The notes beneath the pieces were generated by a model. That model did no database searches, was not told the DNA's origin, and saw only the letters and a program-made list of their open reading frames with translations. 64,000 nucleotides of DNA, from positions 235,648,829 to 235,712,828 of the forward strand of contig OW240912.1 of assembly GCA_933207985.1 (NCBI GenBank), given 5' to 3'. A program made the position numbers and the translations under genes. Below, in pieces: positions 1 to 12,700 of this stretch; within the stretch, counting starts at the first letter, position 1, and every line of letters starts with the position of its first letter. This stretch comes from Pelobates cultripes (lineage: Eukaryota > Chordata > Amphibia > Anura > Pelobatidae).

Positions 1-623
1 TCAAAAAAAAGGTAAAGAGACAACTGATAGTGCTCACTATTATAGAATTGTCAGTAATAAACAAATAAAATAATACTCAAGTGTAGAGCAGGCAAACTGC
101 TCTTTGATGTCAGCGTTGGTGGTATTTTTTTTAATTCACTTGAAGTCTGTTATGACGAAACGCGTTTGGATGTTTGAATTTTGTGTATTTTAAAGCTAAA
201 TAAAGTTCTTTGGTCACTTATTTGTGCCAATCAGCTTTTTAAATACACTTTTTATTATTTTATTTCTACCTGGCATTTTTACTTAGTGCTCCAAGATATC
301 CTAGGTGGGGAAAATACCACCAACGTTGACATCTCCCCACTCGCCAGTCCACCTAACTTTTGTCCTTGCTTTCATTAAAAAGTGTTATTTTGTAAGCATA
401 TGCATTATGTTTTACTTATTACAAATATGTCCTTGTAATGTATGAAACTATTCCTTCATGTCAGTGAGTTGAACATAAATATATAATAAAAAATGTAAAA
501 TAAAAATAAAGTACATGGATATGATGCCACTAAACAAGAGCTTGTGTATAGCTAACATGTAAAGGCCATGCATCATTTTATTGCATGTGTACCATCTTAT
601 TTACATTTGTATCTTTGTACCAG

Positions 624-747
624 GTGTGAAAAGGGAGTCATGTCATTGGTGAATGTGAGGAACTGTATACGTTTCTACCAGACGGCAGAGGAGCTCAACG
701 CCAGTACATTGTTAAACTATTGTGGAGAAATTATTGCGAGTCACTGG
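624..747 (+). CDS. ANKFY1: ANKFY1 exon (window exon 1), end of BTB/BACK region
   Basis: The acceptor is a pyrimidine-rich tract ending CAG at 621-623 and the donor is GTAAGG at 748. The first base completes a codon begun upstream. Residues 1-41 start CEKGVMSLVNVRN and end EIIASHW, a stretch that follows the BTB domain and is almost invariant in vertebrate ANKFY1. The downstream intron is phase 0. No earlier exon is visible in 1-620, which is AT-rich intron. Confidence 0.96.
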
Positions 748-3700
748 GTAAGGCAATATATCATGTGCTGCATCGCCTCTATTACATGCATTTATAATTT
801 TTTAATTTTTTTTTTAAAGAAATTCGGAGAAAGACACATGCTCGCATCCAAAGCTTTTCATAAGAGTGCATGAATTCAATGCTTTCCTTTCTAAGTCAAT
901 GCAGCGGAAACATCTCCTGGAGGCATTCACTAAGAAACTAGAGTTGTGTTTTAACATTACACTTTTGTAGAAAAATCTGGTTGACTTTAGTTGTTCTTTA
1001 AGTTTCTGCCACAGCACAACGTTAGTTGATCATTTACTCGAGTGAGGGAATCGGGAGCTGTAATTTCCAGAGTATACACCGTTTCTCTTTCATTTCTCTT
1101 TTGTAATATTCTTCACTTATTCACAGTAGCACTTTTGGAAGAGAATCCACTATTGCACATTGAAGCAGTTCATTTGAATATTAGGGTCACATACATTATG
1201 GAATAAAATTTATTTCAGGGGATGCTGACATTTGTATTTTATTTGTCAAGTAAAATGAAAGGAAACTCAATATTTATTTATAATGCACGAGTGTTCCTTT
1301 CTTGGTAAACATTTTCCTCTCCTTTTTTTTTTTTTTTTTTTAATCAAAATTACGTTAAAGAGGCACTATAGTCACAAAAACAACTTTAGCCTAATGAAGC
1401 AGCTTTTGTGTATAGATCATGCATCTGAAGTTTGACTGCTCAATTCTCTGCTATGTAGGAGTTAAATCACTTTTGTTTCCGTTTATGCAGACCTAGCCAC
1501 ACCTCCCCTGGCTGTGACTGACACCGCCTGCATGAAATCAAAATGGTTTCATTTTAAATCAGATGTAACTTACTCTAAACGTTTTTATCTCTTGCTCTGT
1601 AAATTGAACTTCAGTTACATACAGGAGGCTCCTGCAGGGTTTAGCAAGCTATTAACAGAACAGAAGATAAAAAATTCTAAATAAAACAGAGTTTGCAATA
1701 CAGGAAGTGTAAACATTATACGAATTTCCAGGAAGTGTTTAGCAAGGTTGTGTAAGTCACATGCAGTAAGGTGTGAATAGTGCTTTATACACAAAGTGAT
1801 TTAACTCCTAAATGACACAGAATTGAGCAGTAAAACTGCATGGGCGTGATCTATAAACCAAAACTGCTTCATTAAGCTAAAGTTGTTTTGGTGACTATAG
1901 TGTCCTTTTAAATAGTGTATCTGTTTTCAGGCTATATGTGATGATTATACACAAGTATATATCAGGTGTTTGCTTCTTTATTACTTGCTGTGAATGAAAT
2001 AGTTGTCCATGTACAACAGCAAAAAAAGTGTCTTATCAGACAATTCTTGTATATATTGCTCAATTTAATGTGTTTATTTGAATTCTGTAGGATGACCTAA
2101 GAAAAGAAGACTTCAGTTCAATGAGTGCTCAGCTGTTGTATAAAATGATTAAATCAAAAACTCAATTCCCTTTGCACAAAGCAATTAAGTTGGAAAGAGA
2201 AGATGTTGTTTTCTTGTACCTGATTGAAATGGATTCCCAGGTATGATAAGAGCTTGACATTGTGGAATCAGAATATTGCTAGTATCTAGAGATTTGGTGA
2301 CAGGATGTTATGTATGCTTGAGAACTGTTATCAGGTTGCAATGAAAGCCCTGAGAAACACTAGTAATCGGAGAATGTTTTTTTCTTTGGACAGATATTCA
2401 TTGCAACATTTGAATGAGTTATGTGTTTCTTTGTTGCTGTTGTTTTTTTGTTACCAATATTTTCTCATTATTTGCAGTGGGTCCCTCATAATCTGCCAGA
2501 TATTCCAAAACTGTTTTATATAAAATGTGTTAAAAAATAAATGTCAGATACTTTTTTTTTTTTTCAATTCTTTATTTTTGTGGTTCAGAAGACAATATAC
2601 AGGCTTACATAAACATTTCTCTTGAGTATACATAGCTCAACTCAGAAGAGTTAGCGACTTATGAAATGTTTAGGGAATTGCACTTTTTGTAATAAGAGGA
2701 AATACAGGAGCATAGTTCTAATAATAAAAGCAGAAATATGTTAAATCATGTTATAGAAAACCATAGAACTGTAGATAAGCGTATAAGATATATATACATA
2801 TACAAATTGAAAATGCAGGCTGCACTCACGGTCTTTAAATTTCAATGGTGTTTATTTGATCAAACAGACAGGTCGTTTTGGTCCACGCAGGGACCTTCCT
2901 CAGGATCAAGTGACTCAACAATAAAATCAAACAACTTCAAATATATAACTAAAATCATTATAGATAAGTGACTTACCCCAGGTGTTGTGCTTAATCCCTG
3001 GCGTTCACCACGCGTGTGCGACAACCTGTGTGCCCTCACGTTGACCCGCGACCCATGCGTGATGATGTAACAAACACGTCATTGCCTCAGCAACGTTTGT
3101 ACACATCTCCATGGGAACCGCTACGGAACAAGTACAAAAATAAGTGACAGAGAATAGCCCGGCAGGGTGAAAAGACATATGGGAAATAAATGTGAAATGA
3201 TAGAAAGGATAGTGTGTGTGTGTGTGTGTGTATGTATATATGTATATATGTATATATGTATATATATGTGTATATATTCTCTATCCAACAAATTTTGCAC
3301 CACCTTACAGTGGGTGGACGAACAAATGTAGTTGTAAAGAGACAAGTTGGACACACAGGAACAGAGGGGTTGAGGGCCCTGCTCAATGAGCTTACATGCT
3401 AGAGGGAGTTGGGTAAAGTGACACAAAAGGTAAGGATAGTATTAGACTAATGACAGTTGCAAGAGAGGAATCAGTCCGGAGCTATTAACCGTTTAATTGA
3501 TACGCTTTTATGAAGAAGTTTTTTTTTTTTTTTGTCAATCTTTGTTTTTATTGAGGCATATGATGGCTCAGTACAGAAAGTAAAACAAGGGGTTAATGCA
3601 TGAAAAACATACGTTATGCATAACTGGTTTGTACAGTGGTTGCATGTACTCCCAAGAATAACTGTCCGAAGACTTATCTCGTCCGGCAGCCAGCTCCCAA

Positions 3701-6700
3701 AGTTTAGGCAGTCAGCCGATTCCCTGACTGGGCTTCCACCTTCCTTGGGTACAATGTCCACCTAGCATGTTTTTATCTCCCAATGTGGCGTCGTGCGGAT
3801 CTTCCTGCCGGAGTGGGAGAAGAAGTGGGTTTTTAATGATTTTTTTTGAAGGAGTGGAAACTGGGTGAGCATCTAACAGAGGAGGGAAGTGAGTTCCACA
3901 GGAACGGTGCAGCCCTCGAGAAGTCTTGAAGGCGACCATCAGAGGTGGGAGTATGGACAGAAGATAGACGCAAATCTTCAGCAGAGCGTAAGCGCCTAGA
4001 CGGGACATACCTGTGTATTAGGGAGGATAGATAGGTGGGAGCAGCCTTATGTATACATTTGAGAGAGAAAACCAGAATTTTAAATTGAGCCCTATATCTT
4101 ACAGGAAGCCAATGTAGGGACTCACAGAAGGGTGAGGCGTGGGCGCTGGGGACGGACAGGGCTATGAGCCTTGCCGCCGCATTAATTATGGTCTGTAACA
4201 GCGCAAGTTGGGAGCACAGGAAGTCTGTCAATCTCGCATACACAACTTTCAAGGATCTTGGACACAAAAGGCAGTAGTGACATAGGATGGTAGTTGGAAG
4301 GGGAGTTAGGGTCAAGGTTTGGCTTCTTTAGAATTAGGGTTACCGTTGCATGTTTAAAGGGAGATGGAAATATGCCAAAGGGGGGAGAGAGATTGAGAAT
4401 TTTAGTGAGAGGTAGAGAAGTAGTACGGATGAGATGCGATTGAATTGGATCTAGGGAGCATGTGGTGGGGCAGGAGGACTGGAGCAGAGCAGAAACCTCT
4501 TCTGCTGTAGCGGGTGCGAATGAACATAGAACAGCAGAGGGAGTGAGGTTAGGAGATGTATTGTAAGGGGAAGAAGAAAGATTAGAGATCTCTTCCCTGA
4601 TTGTAGAGATCTTGTCAGTGAAGTTGCAAAGTCTGAAGTGGTCAAGTTAGTAGGTGGAGGAGGAACAATAGGGTGAAATAGTTGTTTGGGTTCGCAGGAG
4701 AGTGTGGTTATAAGGGTATTGAAGTAATTTACTTTTGCAGAGGAAAGAGACAAGCTGTATTAGCGCAGCATAAATTTATAGTGGAGAAAGTCAGACGCAC
4801 AGTGAGACTTTCTCCAACAGCGTTCAGCGGTTCTGGGGCATTTTTACTAATATAACCAAGCTGCAATTGAGAGTGAAGGGGAACTTAACCGATGCCTATG
4901 GAAGGAGTTTTCCAGCTGTCCTTGACGGTTGTAACCACGTTGAAGCCCTACCACTGAACCACAGACTACAGAGCATCAAGATGGTTTATTGCCATGAGAG
5001 TAATCCGGTCAGTGATTCTCGGTTTTGTACCCCCTGGTAGAGTGGAGGCGCCTGTGTCACGCTGGTCACACTGGTGGCGAAGATGTGTGTGTCTCTGCTG
5101 TCATAGTGAGTGATGGGTATTGTTGACCAGCCGAAAGCAAACCGCTCGTCACAGCGCCTTCTTGCGCCTTCTCCTACGCTGTAAATCTCCCGGGACACGT
5201 GGGGAATGCCCATAATTGCAGCTTTGGTTGACCGGACGGCACTGGGACGCTGTAGTTCGTCCTGTAGAGGCTGTGAGCCCCTCTCACGGAGCTGTGCCTT
5301 AAAGGCTTCACAGAGGCGATCAAAAGCCTGGAATAGTGGTTCCACGTATGTGGAAGTTGGCGGGGAGTTGCTTATTGCGATAGGCGGTAAGTGTGGTGGC
5401 CCTCTTGATTGTTAGGCCTTGAATCGCAGGCAGGGTGGATTACCTGGCTAGGTGACCACTCCAACACACCAGTGGGGACTGTGATAACCCCCACCGGTCC
5501 AAAGGGGAGGGGGGGGAACAGGGCATACAGCTCAAAAGCTCCAATTGAAGGCGGTGATAAGCTTTTAGCTAAAAGCAGGGTTTAATGCCCAATTTGAGGC
5601 TTTTTAACACAACACAATTTCCCTGAGGAGCACCAGCACCATGTGACAGTCTCGCTTGGCTGTCAGGCCATGCCCCCCTATGATGTCAAATTTTGATAAC
5701 ATCAGAAGGCTGGTTATGCAACTTTTCCTCCTGCCTATCAGCTGCCTATGAAGCCGTGCATTAGTAACAGGTAACTGAATTGCAGCAAAGTCTAAAAATA
5801 TAACTTTTGACAATTATTTAGTCAAAAGCGATAACTTTTAAATTTACTTTTTGGAAAAGCAAATGTGCACAGATGTTTTGTGTTTTGTTTTTTTGGACTG
5901 TTAACAGTGCTCTGTGCCCCAGGTTAGCTGCAAATCTTTTATTTACTTATTAAACTGCAGAACAATTAAAAAAATAAAAATAAAGTCAGCACAAAGTATA
6001 GACTTTACTGTGTACTGTATATAATGTTCACACACTGGACAAATATTTGAGTAGCAGAAAATGACCTTTCTTGTGTGACATCTGCAAAACCGGTATGGAA
6101 TTGGCTTATAGCCACACTAATTTATTTCACTGTGGTAAGAAACAATTGTATTCAGAGAGGAAGAGAGACGTGCACTGCATTTCCATGCAATAGTGGCTGT
6201 TAGTGCTCGATGTGACCCTTTTAACCCCTTAAGGACACCTGACATGTGTGACATGTCATGATTCCCCTTTATTCCAGAAGTTTGGTTCTTAAGGGGTTAA
6301 GGAAAGGAGCTTAATTAGCCCAATTCCTGTTTCTAAGCCTCACTTTTGTGTATTGGCACAGACAAGATTGAGCTCCTGTGTTGCTAAAGGGACCTAATGT
6401 CCTGCTGACAACTTTACTTAATGCATGCCCACATGGAGAACTTACTACTTTTATGATAGTGGAAATAAAGCTTGATTCATCATTGTAATTTAAAAAAAAA
6501 AAAAAAATTGTATCTTTTTTACTTTTGTAAATATTTGTGTCTGACAAAAAGATGGTAATTTTAGAATAATTAAACTGAGAACTATTTACAAATAATAATC
6601 CCATTACTATAAACTGAAGTGAGCATAGACATCGGCATGATTTGGTTGGTTTTATAGAACTATAGTTCTTCCCATTTAACATCTCAGTGGGGGTTGTGTA

Positions 6701-9700
6701 TAAGAGAAATTCTAGGGCATAGCATTACAAGTAGTGCATTTTCCATTGATTGCTCCATTTCTAGAAATTCAGACCTGAATAACATACTTGTACATAAACC
6801 CTCCTTGTTTAACATTAAAATACTTTCAATCACACAACTCCATTTTGCCAATTCCATAACATTTCCAAAAATATTATATTGTACACAATCAATATAGATG
6901 TAAATGTAATGATTTGTTTTTATTATTAAAGAAAAAAACATACCAAATTGTCATTTCAGTTGCCTGCGAAATTAAATGAGCTTGACCAAAATGGAGACCT
7001 TGCTTTGGACCTGGCCCTTTCCCGAAAGCTGGAGAGCATCGCAACTACTCTGGTAAACAGTAAAGCAGATCTTGACATGGTGGACAATAAGGGTTGGAGT
7101 TTGTTGCACAAAGCCATCCAAAGAGGTGAGGATAGGGATTTACAATTACTTATGATAGTGGAGTCAAGAGGCAACTTATCTATCAGTGCTTGGAATTGTC
7201 CTTTAATTTGTTACCATAATTGCAGATGAAACCCATTAGGTAGTTCTAGATCTAACCATCCCATGTATTTGGTTTTATATTGTATAAGAGCTTTGCCTAA
7301 TTTAAGAGTTTGCGTTTACGAACATTATTTATTGTAGAAAATATCCCCGATTTGTAACAAGAAAGGCTATGGCTATGATATATATGCTATTGTAGATAGT
7401 TGTTGGTGATGGTTTGTGTAGAGAATATTTCTTGCAGTAAACCCTACCTTAGTGGTTACAAATTTGGATTGCATTCCTACATTTAGCGTTTTGGTTATAT
7501 TTGTATGTTAAAAAGAAACACCGTCTCCACTCTGGAGGAACATTCTGTGCTTTGTTTTCTTTCCCAAGTTGTTACTTTCACACTGTGTGTGGCTTTGATT
7601 AAGTCTGATATTATACTTGGAACTCTGTAGACAACTATGTTCATATTGCATTTTGCTTAACCACTTGCTTGTAAGAGATATATACCTATATTTGAGAAGA
7701 GTGCTATGTTGATCATTTTATACCCTATTTCATCCATCTCCCTTTTTGTTTTGTCAGTGGCAAATAATATTGCTTGCTTATTCTTCCTTCTGGCATGTTA
7801 AGTGATTTTAGTATCAACTATCAAAGTAGTTTACTTTTTTTTTTATACATGCTAATGTCATGTTTCCTTGTGTTATTCTAAATATTAGGCGCCTGTTTAT
7901 TCTTTTTAATTTAAAAAAAAAATTTTACGGGTCAGCATTATGTAAACAATACAGCATGTGAAGTAAGGAGCAGAGCAAATTATGATTAAAAACAGATGAG
8001 ATTACAAAACATGGGTGTAGTCGACCCTATTTTAACTTTTCATGCTATATATAAACCCCTATTGCTGGACTAGGTGAGGCGTAACAATAAAACAGAGGGT
8101 GCCAGTGAAGGCGGCGTGTGCCCAGGGTAATAAGAGATAAATGCAGCACTAAATACATTGGTTTAAGGAACACACGTGTAATAAGAGAAGGTCAAAAGCC
8201 TTCCTTGACCCATAAATGCCACCGAATCTGGTGGTAGTATATGAGAAGTCTAAGGTTGTATGCTGAACATGCTGGTAGATGTTAATGGGTCTAACAAAAG
8301 GTTTTGCACAGTGAGTGGTGAGGAAGGGACAGGAGGAGGGGACCACAACGTAACTATCCATTCATTTAATAGCTTACGGAGCCAGTATAGGTATTGCAAC
8401 AGTGTATGAGAAAAAAAAAAAAGATAGGAAGGCTGGGCCACACAAATGTCTAAATAAACAATATGAAAGTCCAGAAAATGGAAGGTAGAAAAGTTCCAAT
8501 TAGAGTAGTAGAATATCTCACATATGGAAAATGGCCTTCTTAGAGTATGGTGTGGAGAAATGATTCTCTAAATCCCAAGGGGTACGTTATGGCTCCACTT
8601 TTCCCACGTGTTCACAACAAATGGAGAACTAAAAAGAAAAATCCAATAAAATGTTAAAATAATGAGCAAGGTAAAAACGGTGGTAATCAACTCACATTTA
8701 TTAGAGCTTGGCCAGCTCTAACGTATCTCACGTACATTGGTACAATCCCCACTTATAGGAAATGGTGCGAGTGTCCTTGATGTAATAGGGAACCAGGGCT
8801 CAAAGAGAAAGAGATGAAAAAAAAAAAAAAAGGCATCAATAGTGCTCTCAATAAAATACATAGCAGTAAAGAGGTAATAAAAATATACTTGGTAATTGCA
8901 GTAATTAATCACATGTACAAAGTACCTTTATTAGTGTCTATATACAGCAATATACCTTTAAAACAAATATTTAAACATTTTATTAAAACAAGGGTTTTAT
9001 AAGTTAATGGCATATATTGCCGGAACACGTGACACGCACAATTTGTGCGTCACGTTGAATGGCCATTAAGCGTTATGAGGCTTGTGGTTCATACAAGGCT
9101 TCGGCGTGCATAATTAACGCGTCGACGTTGGGGGGAAAAAGGGGAGTGAAAGTTAGCATTCTTAGAAGTGTTGGTGGGTGTGACTTCCCCGCCGACGTAA
9201 GCAAGCTCTGCTTATATTGAGTGGTGACGGGGGGGGGGGGAGACAGTAACGTAACTATCCATTAATTTAATAGCTAACGGAGCCAGTATAGGTAATGCAA
9301 CAGTATATGCAGCTTGAACAGTTAAAAAAATAACTCCTTCAAGCAGGTAATTCGACTGTCCCCCATGAAATGAGTGATTCGTTCTACTGACCAGGGGGGT
9401 CGAACGGCCGATAAGGCTGCTGCCGACAGGTCCAGTGATTGCTCAAAAGCACTTCTCCACTCCGAAGGAACTTCCAGTAGTTGGGACAGGTGGTGAGACT
9501 TGCTAGCTTTGTCTGCCGTTAGGCGGTGTGGTCTTTTCTCTCAGTAATTGCGTGACTTTTCCAGGTATGCTGCATATCTGCATATTGTGTGCCTTGGCCT
9601 TGTCTTCCATATTAGCCATTTGCGTTGTCAGATCCGCACAGCTTGTTTGTAGTGCGCTTATTGCAGCATCAGTTGCCATTTGCGCTAGCCTGGTGTCTCC

Positions 9701-12700
9701 CACATCTTTTTCACTTGTCACAAAATGGCTAGTAAGGGCAGAAACTTCCTTTCTAACCTTTGCCATATACTCCTGGAACATGATGTCTAGTATAAATGCC
9801 TTTATGACACCCATGGTAGATGGTGCAGAGTCCCCTATCTCTGGAGACACCCGTGCCACTGTGTGTAATTTTAAGAAAGCTGGCGATTCTGCATATAGGC
9901 TATAGTCATCCGACTTCTATGAGTAATAGACCTCAGCTTGGGAAGCTCAGGCCATGTGGCCGTGCGCAGAATGGCCCCTATATCTTGGGAGCCAGAGCCT
10001 GGGTCTGCTTGCTGCTTTCTATTTTTCTTCCCCATAGCATAGGGCACGTGGGCTGCCACTTCAAACCCTGGTAAGGTGACTTGAGACGCTGGATAATCGA
10101 AGTTAGCAAAGTAAGAGCATGGAGCTGACGATTGTGCATCTTGCTTGTTTAGGCACTGGCTCCGCCCCTGCGCATGTTTATTTTATTTACATGTATTTGA
10201 TCCAATATTATTTATTTCATCAGTAGCTTGAAATATGTGAAACTACATATTCACACTTAAGAAGAACCTGCTTTTGATATGACATTAAGAATACAATATC
10301 TGTGTCACTACTGAACACAATAAATGAAACTCAACTAATATTGAATGTGACATGTTTAAATAGTTATCTATGCTTTTCTTTGACCATATTTGGTGAGGGT
10401 ATATGACATTTAAGAATGCACTTTCATTAGCCGTTTCATAAGAGTTGTGATGGGAGTAGCTAATGTTACACAAACTGTGGATCTGTGATTGGTGATTTTT
10501 TTTTGTGGTAATCACAACTAAACCCTGTATAGCTTCATTAGATATCAGCTGTAATTTTAAATCAATATTCCAAATGTTTTAAATGTCTCTGTACAATATT
10601 TTAAAGTTCCTTGTTAATGGCATGTATATTTAGTTTTTGGAATATTTTGTCCTCTCCGTTTTATAAAACGATTAGGTTTTATGTATAACACTAATCAATT
10701 TTATTACATTTTTTTTTAAGAGGATAAATTTGCTGGCAACTTCCTTATAAAAAATGGAGCCCTTGTAAATGCAGCTACAGTCGTAGACCAGAAGACTCCT
10801 CTACATTTGGTGGCTTCTTGCTCAATGAAGGACCACACCCTGGAAGAGATGTCTGACATCTCTCAAATTGCTGAAGCACTGTTACATACAGGGGCCAATC
10901 CCAACATGCAAGATGGCAAAGGAAGGCAAGTATTTCCTGAAAGAGATGCTTGGTCCTCACAGGTCTTTGTTTTCACTGTTCTGTATTTTAGTCATTTCTG
11001 TACATGTTTGATCATTGTTGGAATTTATCGCATAGTAATATCAAATTAGAAGTAGAGTAAAAAGGTTAATGTCAAGCGTTTGGGTTACATGGAGCCCCAC
11101 CAGTGCAGTTGTACGTGTGTAGATGGACCATCCCGGAAAAGACACAATTACGTGTAACAATGAATCCAACAGAAATGATGAACACAATAACCGTAAAACT
11201 CTTTATCTTCTAACAGGACGCCTCTGCACACCGCTATCCTTGCCAGAAATGAGTACGTTTTTAACCAGCTGCTTCAATGCAAACAGTAAGTAATATGATT
11301 CACTGCTTTACAATTTGGGTTAGACAATGGCAGAATCTGTCTGGAGATTAAATGCTATAATGACAACACTCCTTTTCCTTGCCTTTCTATTTATTGAATA
11401 ATTATGAAACCTACATCCATAAATTCTTACTACTTTCTGTAAATATTTAGGCAGTTGTTATCCAGTGGGATCTTCTCATAATAGTTGTGATGATTCTTCT
11501 GTCTAGTTTGCACTTTTTGTATTCATGCCCTTGATGTGCCACAGTGTGTAACCCCTTAAGGGCACATGCCATGTGTGACATGTCATGATTGCCTTTTATT
11601 CCAGAAGTTTAGTTCTTAAGAGGTTAAAAACTGCTCTGACTTCTTATGAATAAATATTTTCCATGGTGTATAGTAATTTAGTATTAACTTTTCCTCATTC
11701 CATAGTTTGCAATTGTACAGTTGACTACTTGTATGCTAGAAGATACATCTAATATTACTAGTGTTCAATTCCAAATTATTGTTGAACCTATCCTAGAATC
11801 TTCTGCAGTCCTTTGTACTTAAACAAACATTCCATCCCCTAGATGTTTGCTGAACCAAAACTCCACCATTCCTTGATGTAGTCAGAGAATTCTGGGAGTG
11901 ATAGGCCATCAACATCTGGTGGGGTGCAGTGTTTGAGATCATTGTTGTAGTACTAATGTTCCCAGAGTTTAATGTAATATAAAGGTCTGCAGCAATTTGG
12001 TTATATTTTTTAATAGGTTGGGTCATCAAAATGATTTAAGGGCAGTGTTGATCGATGTAATAGTATGATCTGATAATTCTCACTCCATTTTACGTTAGGT
12101 TAGACTTGGAACTCAAGGACCATGAAGGAAGCACGGCGCTTTGGCTTGCTGTTCAGTATATTACAATGTCTTCGGATCAATCAGTAAATCCATTTGATGA
12201 TGCCCCTGTAGTGAATGGAACATCATTTGATGAGAATAGCTTTGCAGCAAGGCTTATCAAACGAGGAAGCAACACAGATGCACCTGACACAGTAACAGGT
12301 AAACACAAGAGGTTTGTATTCTCTTTGGCATCGGTTTAATAGGTAGATATAACTTGCTGCTAAAAATCTGTTGACTATGTGCTTTCCCTGTAATTGCTTT
12401 AGATTGGTGTAAGTTCAATTTCCATGTCTTTGGCTTCTTCGTGTATAGTACCTCTGCCATTGCAAGATTAGTCTAGTAGAAACAATATGACCGTTGACAG
12501 GATGGGACATGTGGGTGATTAGCATGTGAACCTGTATCAACAGTGGCTTAGAATTATACTTGAGTAGAAATAGGTAGAACCATAGCTGTTCCAGTGCTTA
12601 AAGTACCTTTAGTAACAGCTATGGTTCTAACTATTTCTACTCAAGTATAATTCTAAGCCACTGCTTTCAAAGGCAGCAGACAAGAGAACTGCAATTTTTG

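Noticed and set aside
181..378. 65-codon frame at the left edge as an earlier ANKFY1 exon
   Set aside because: It has no similarity to the BTB region expected upstream and no suitable splice sites. The preceding exon must lie outside the window.
10930..10935. GT at 10930 as the donor of exon 4
   Set aside because: It would add Arg-Gln and shift the next exon out of frame, losing the conserved TPLHTAI ankyrin motif.
12541..12663. tRNA or microRNA gene
   Set aside because: The hairpin arms are too long and too perfect for a tRNA. Without small-RNA evidence a MITE foldback is simpler than a microRNA.
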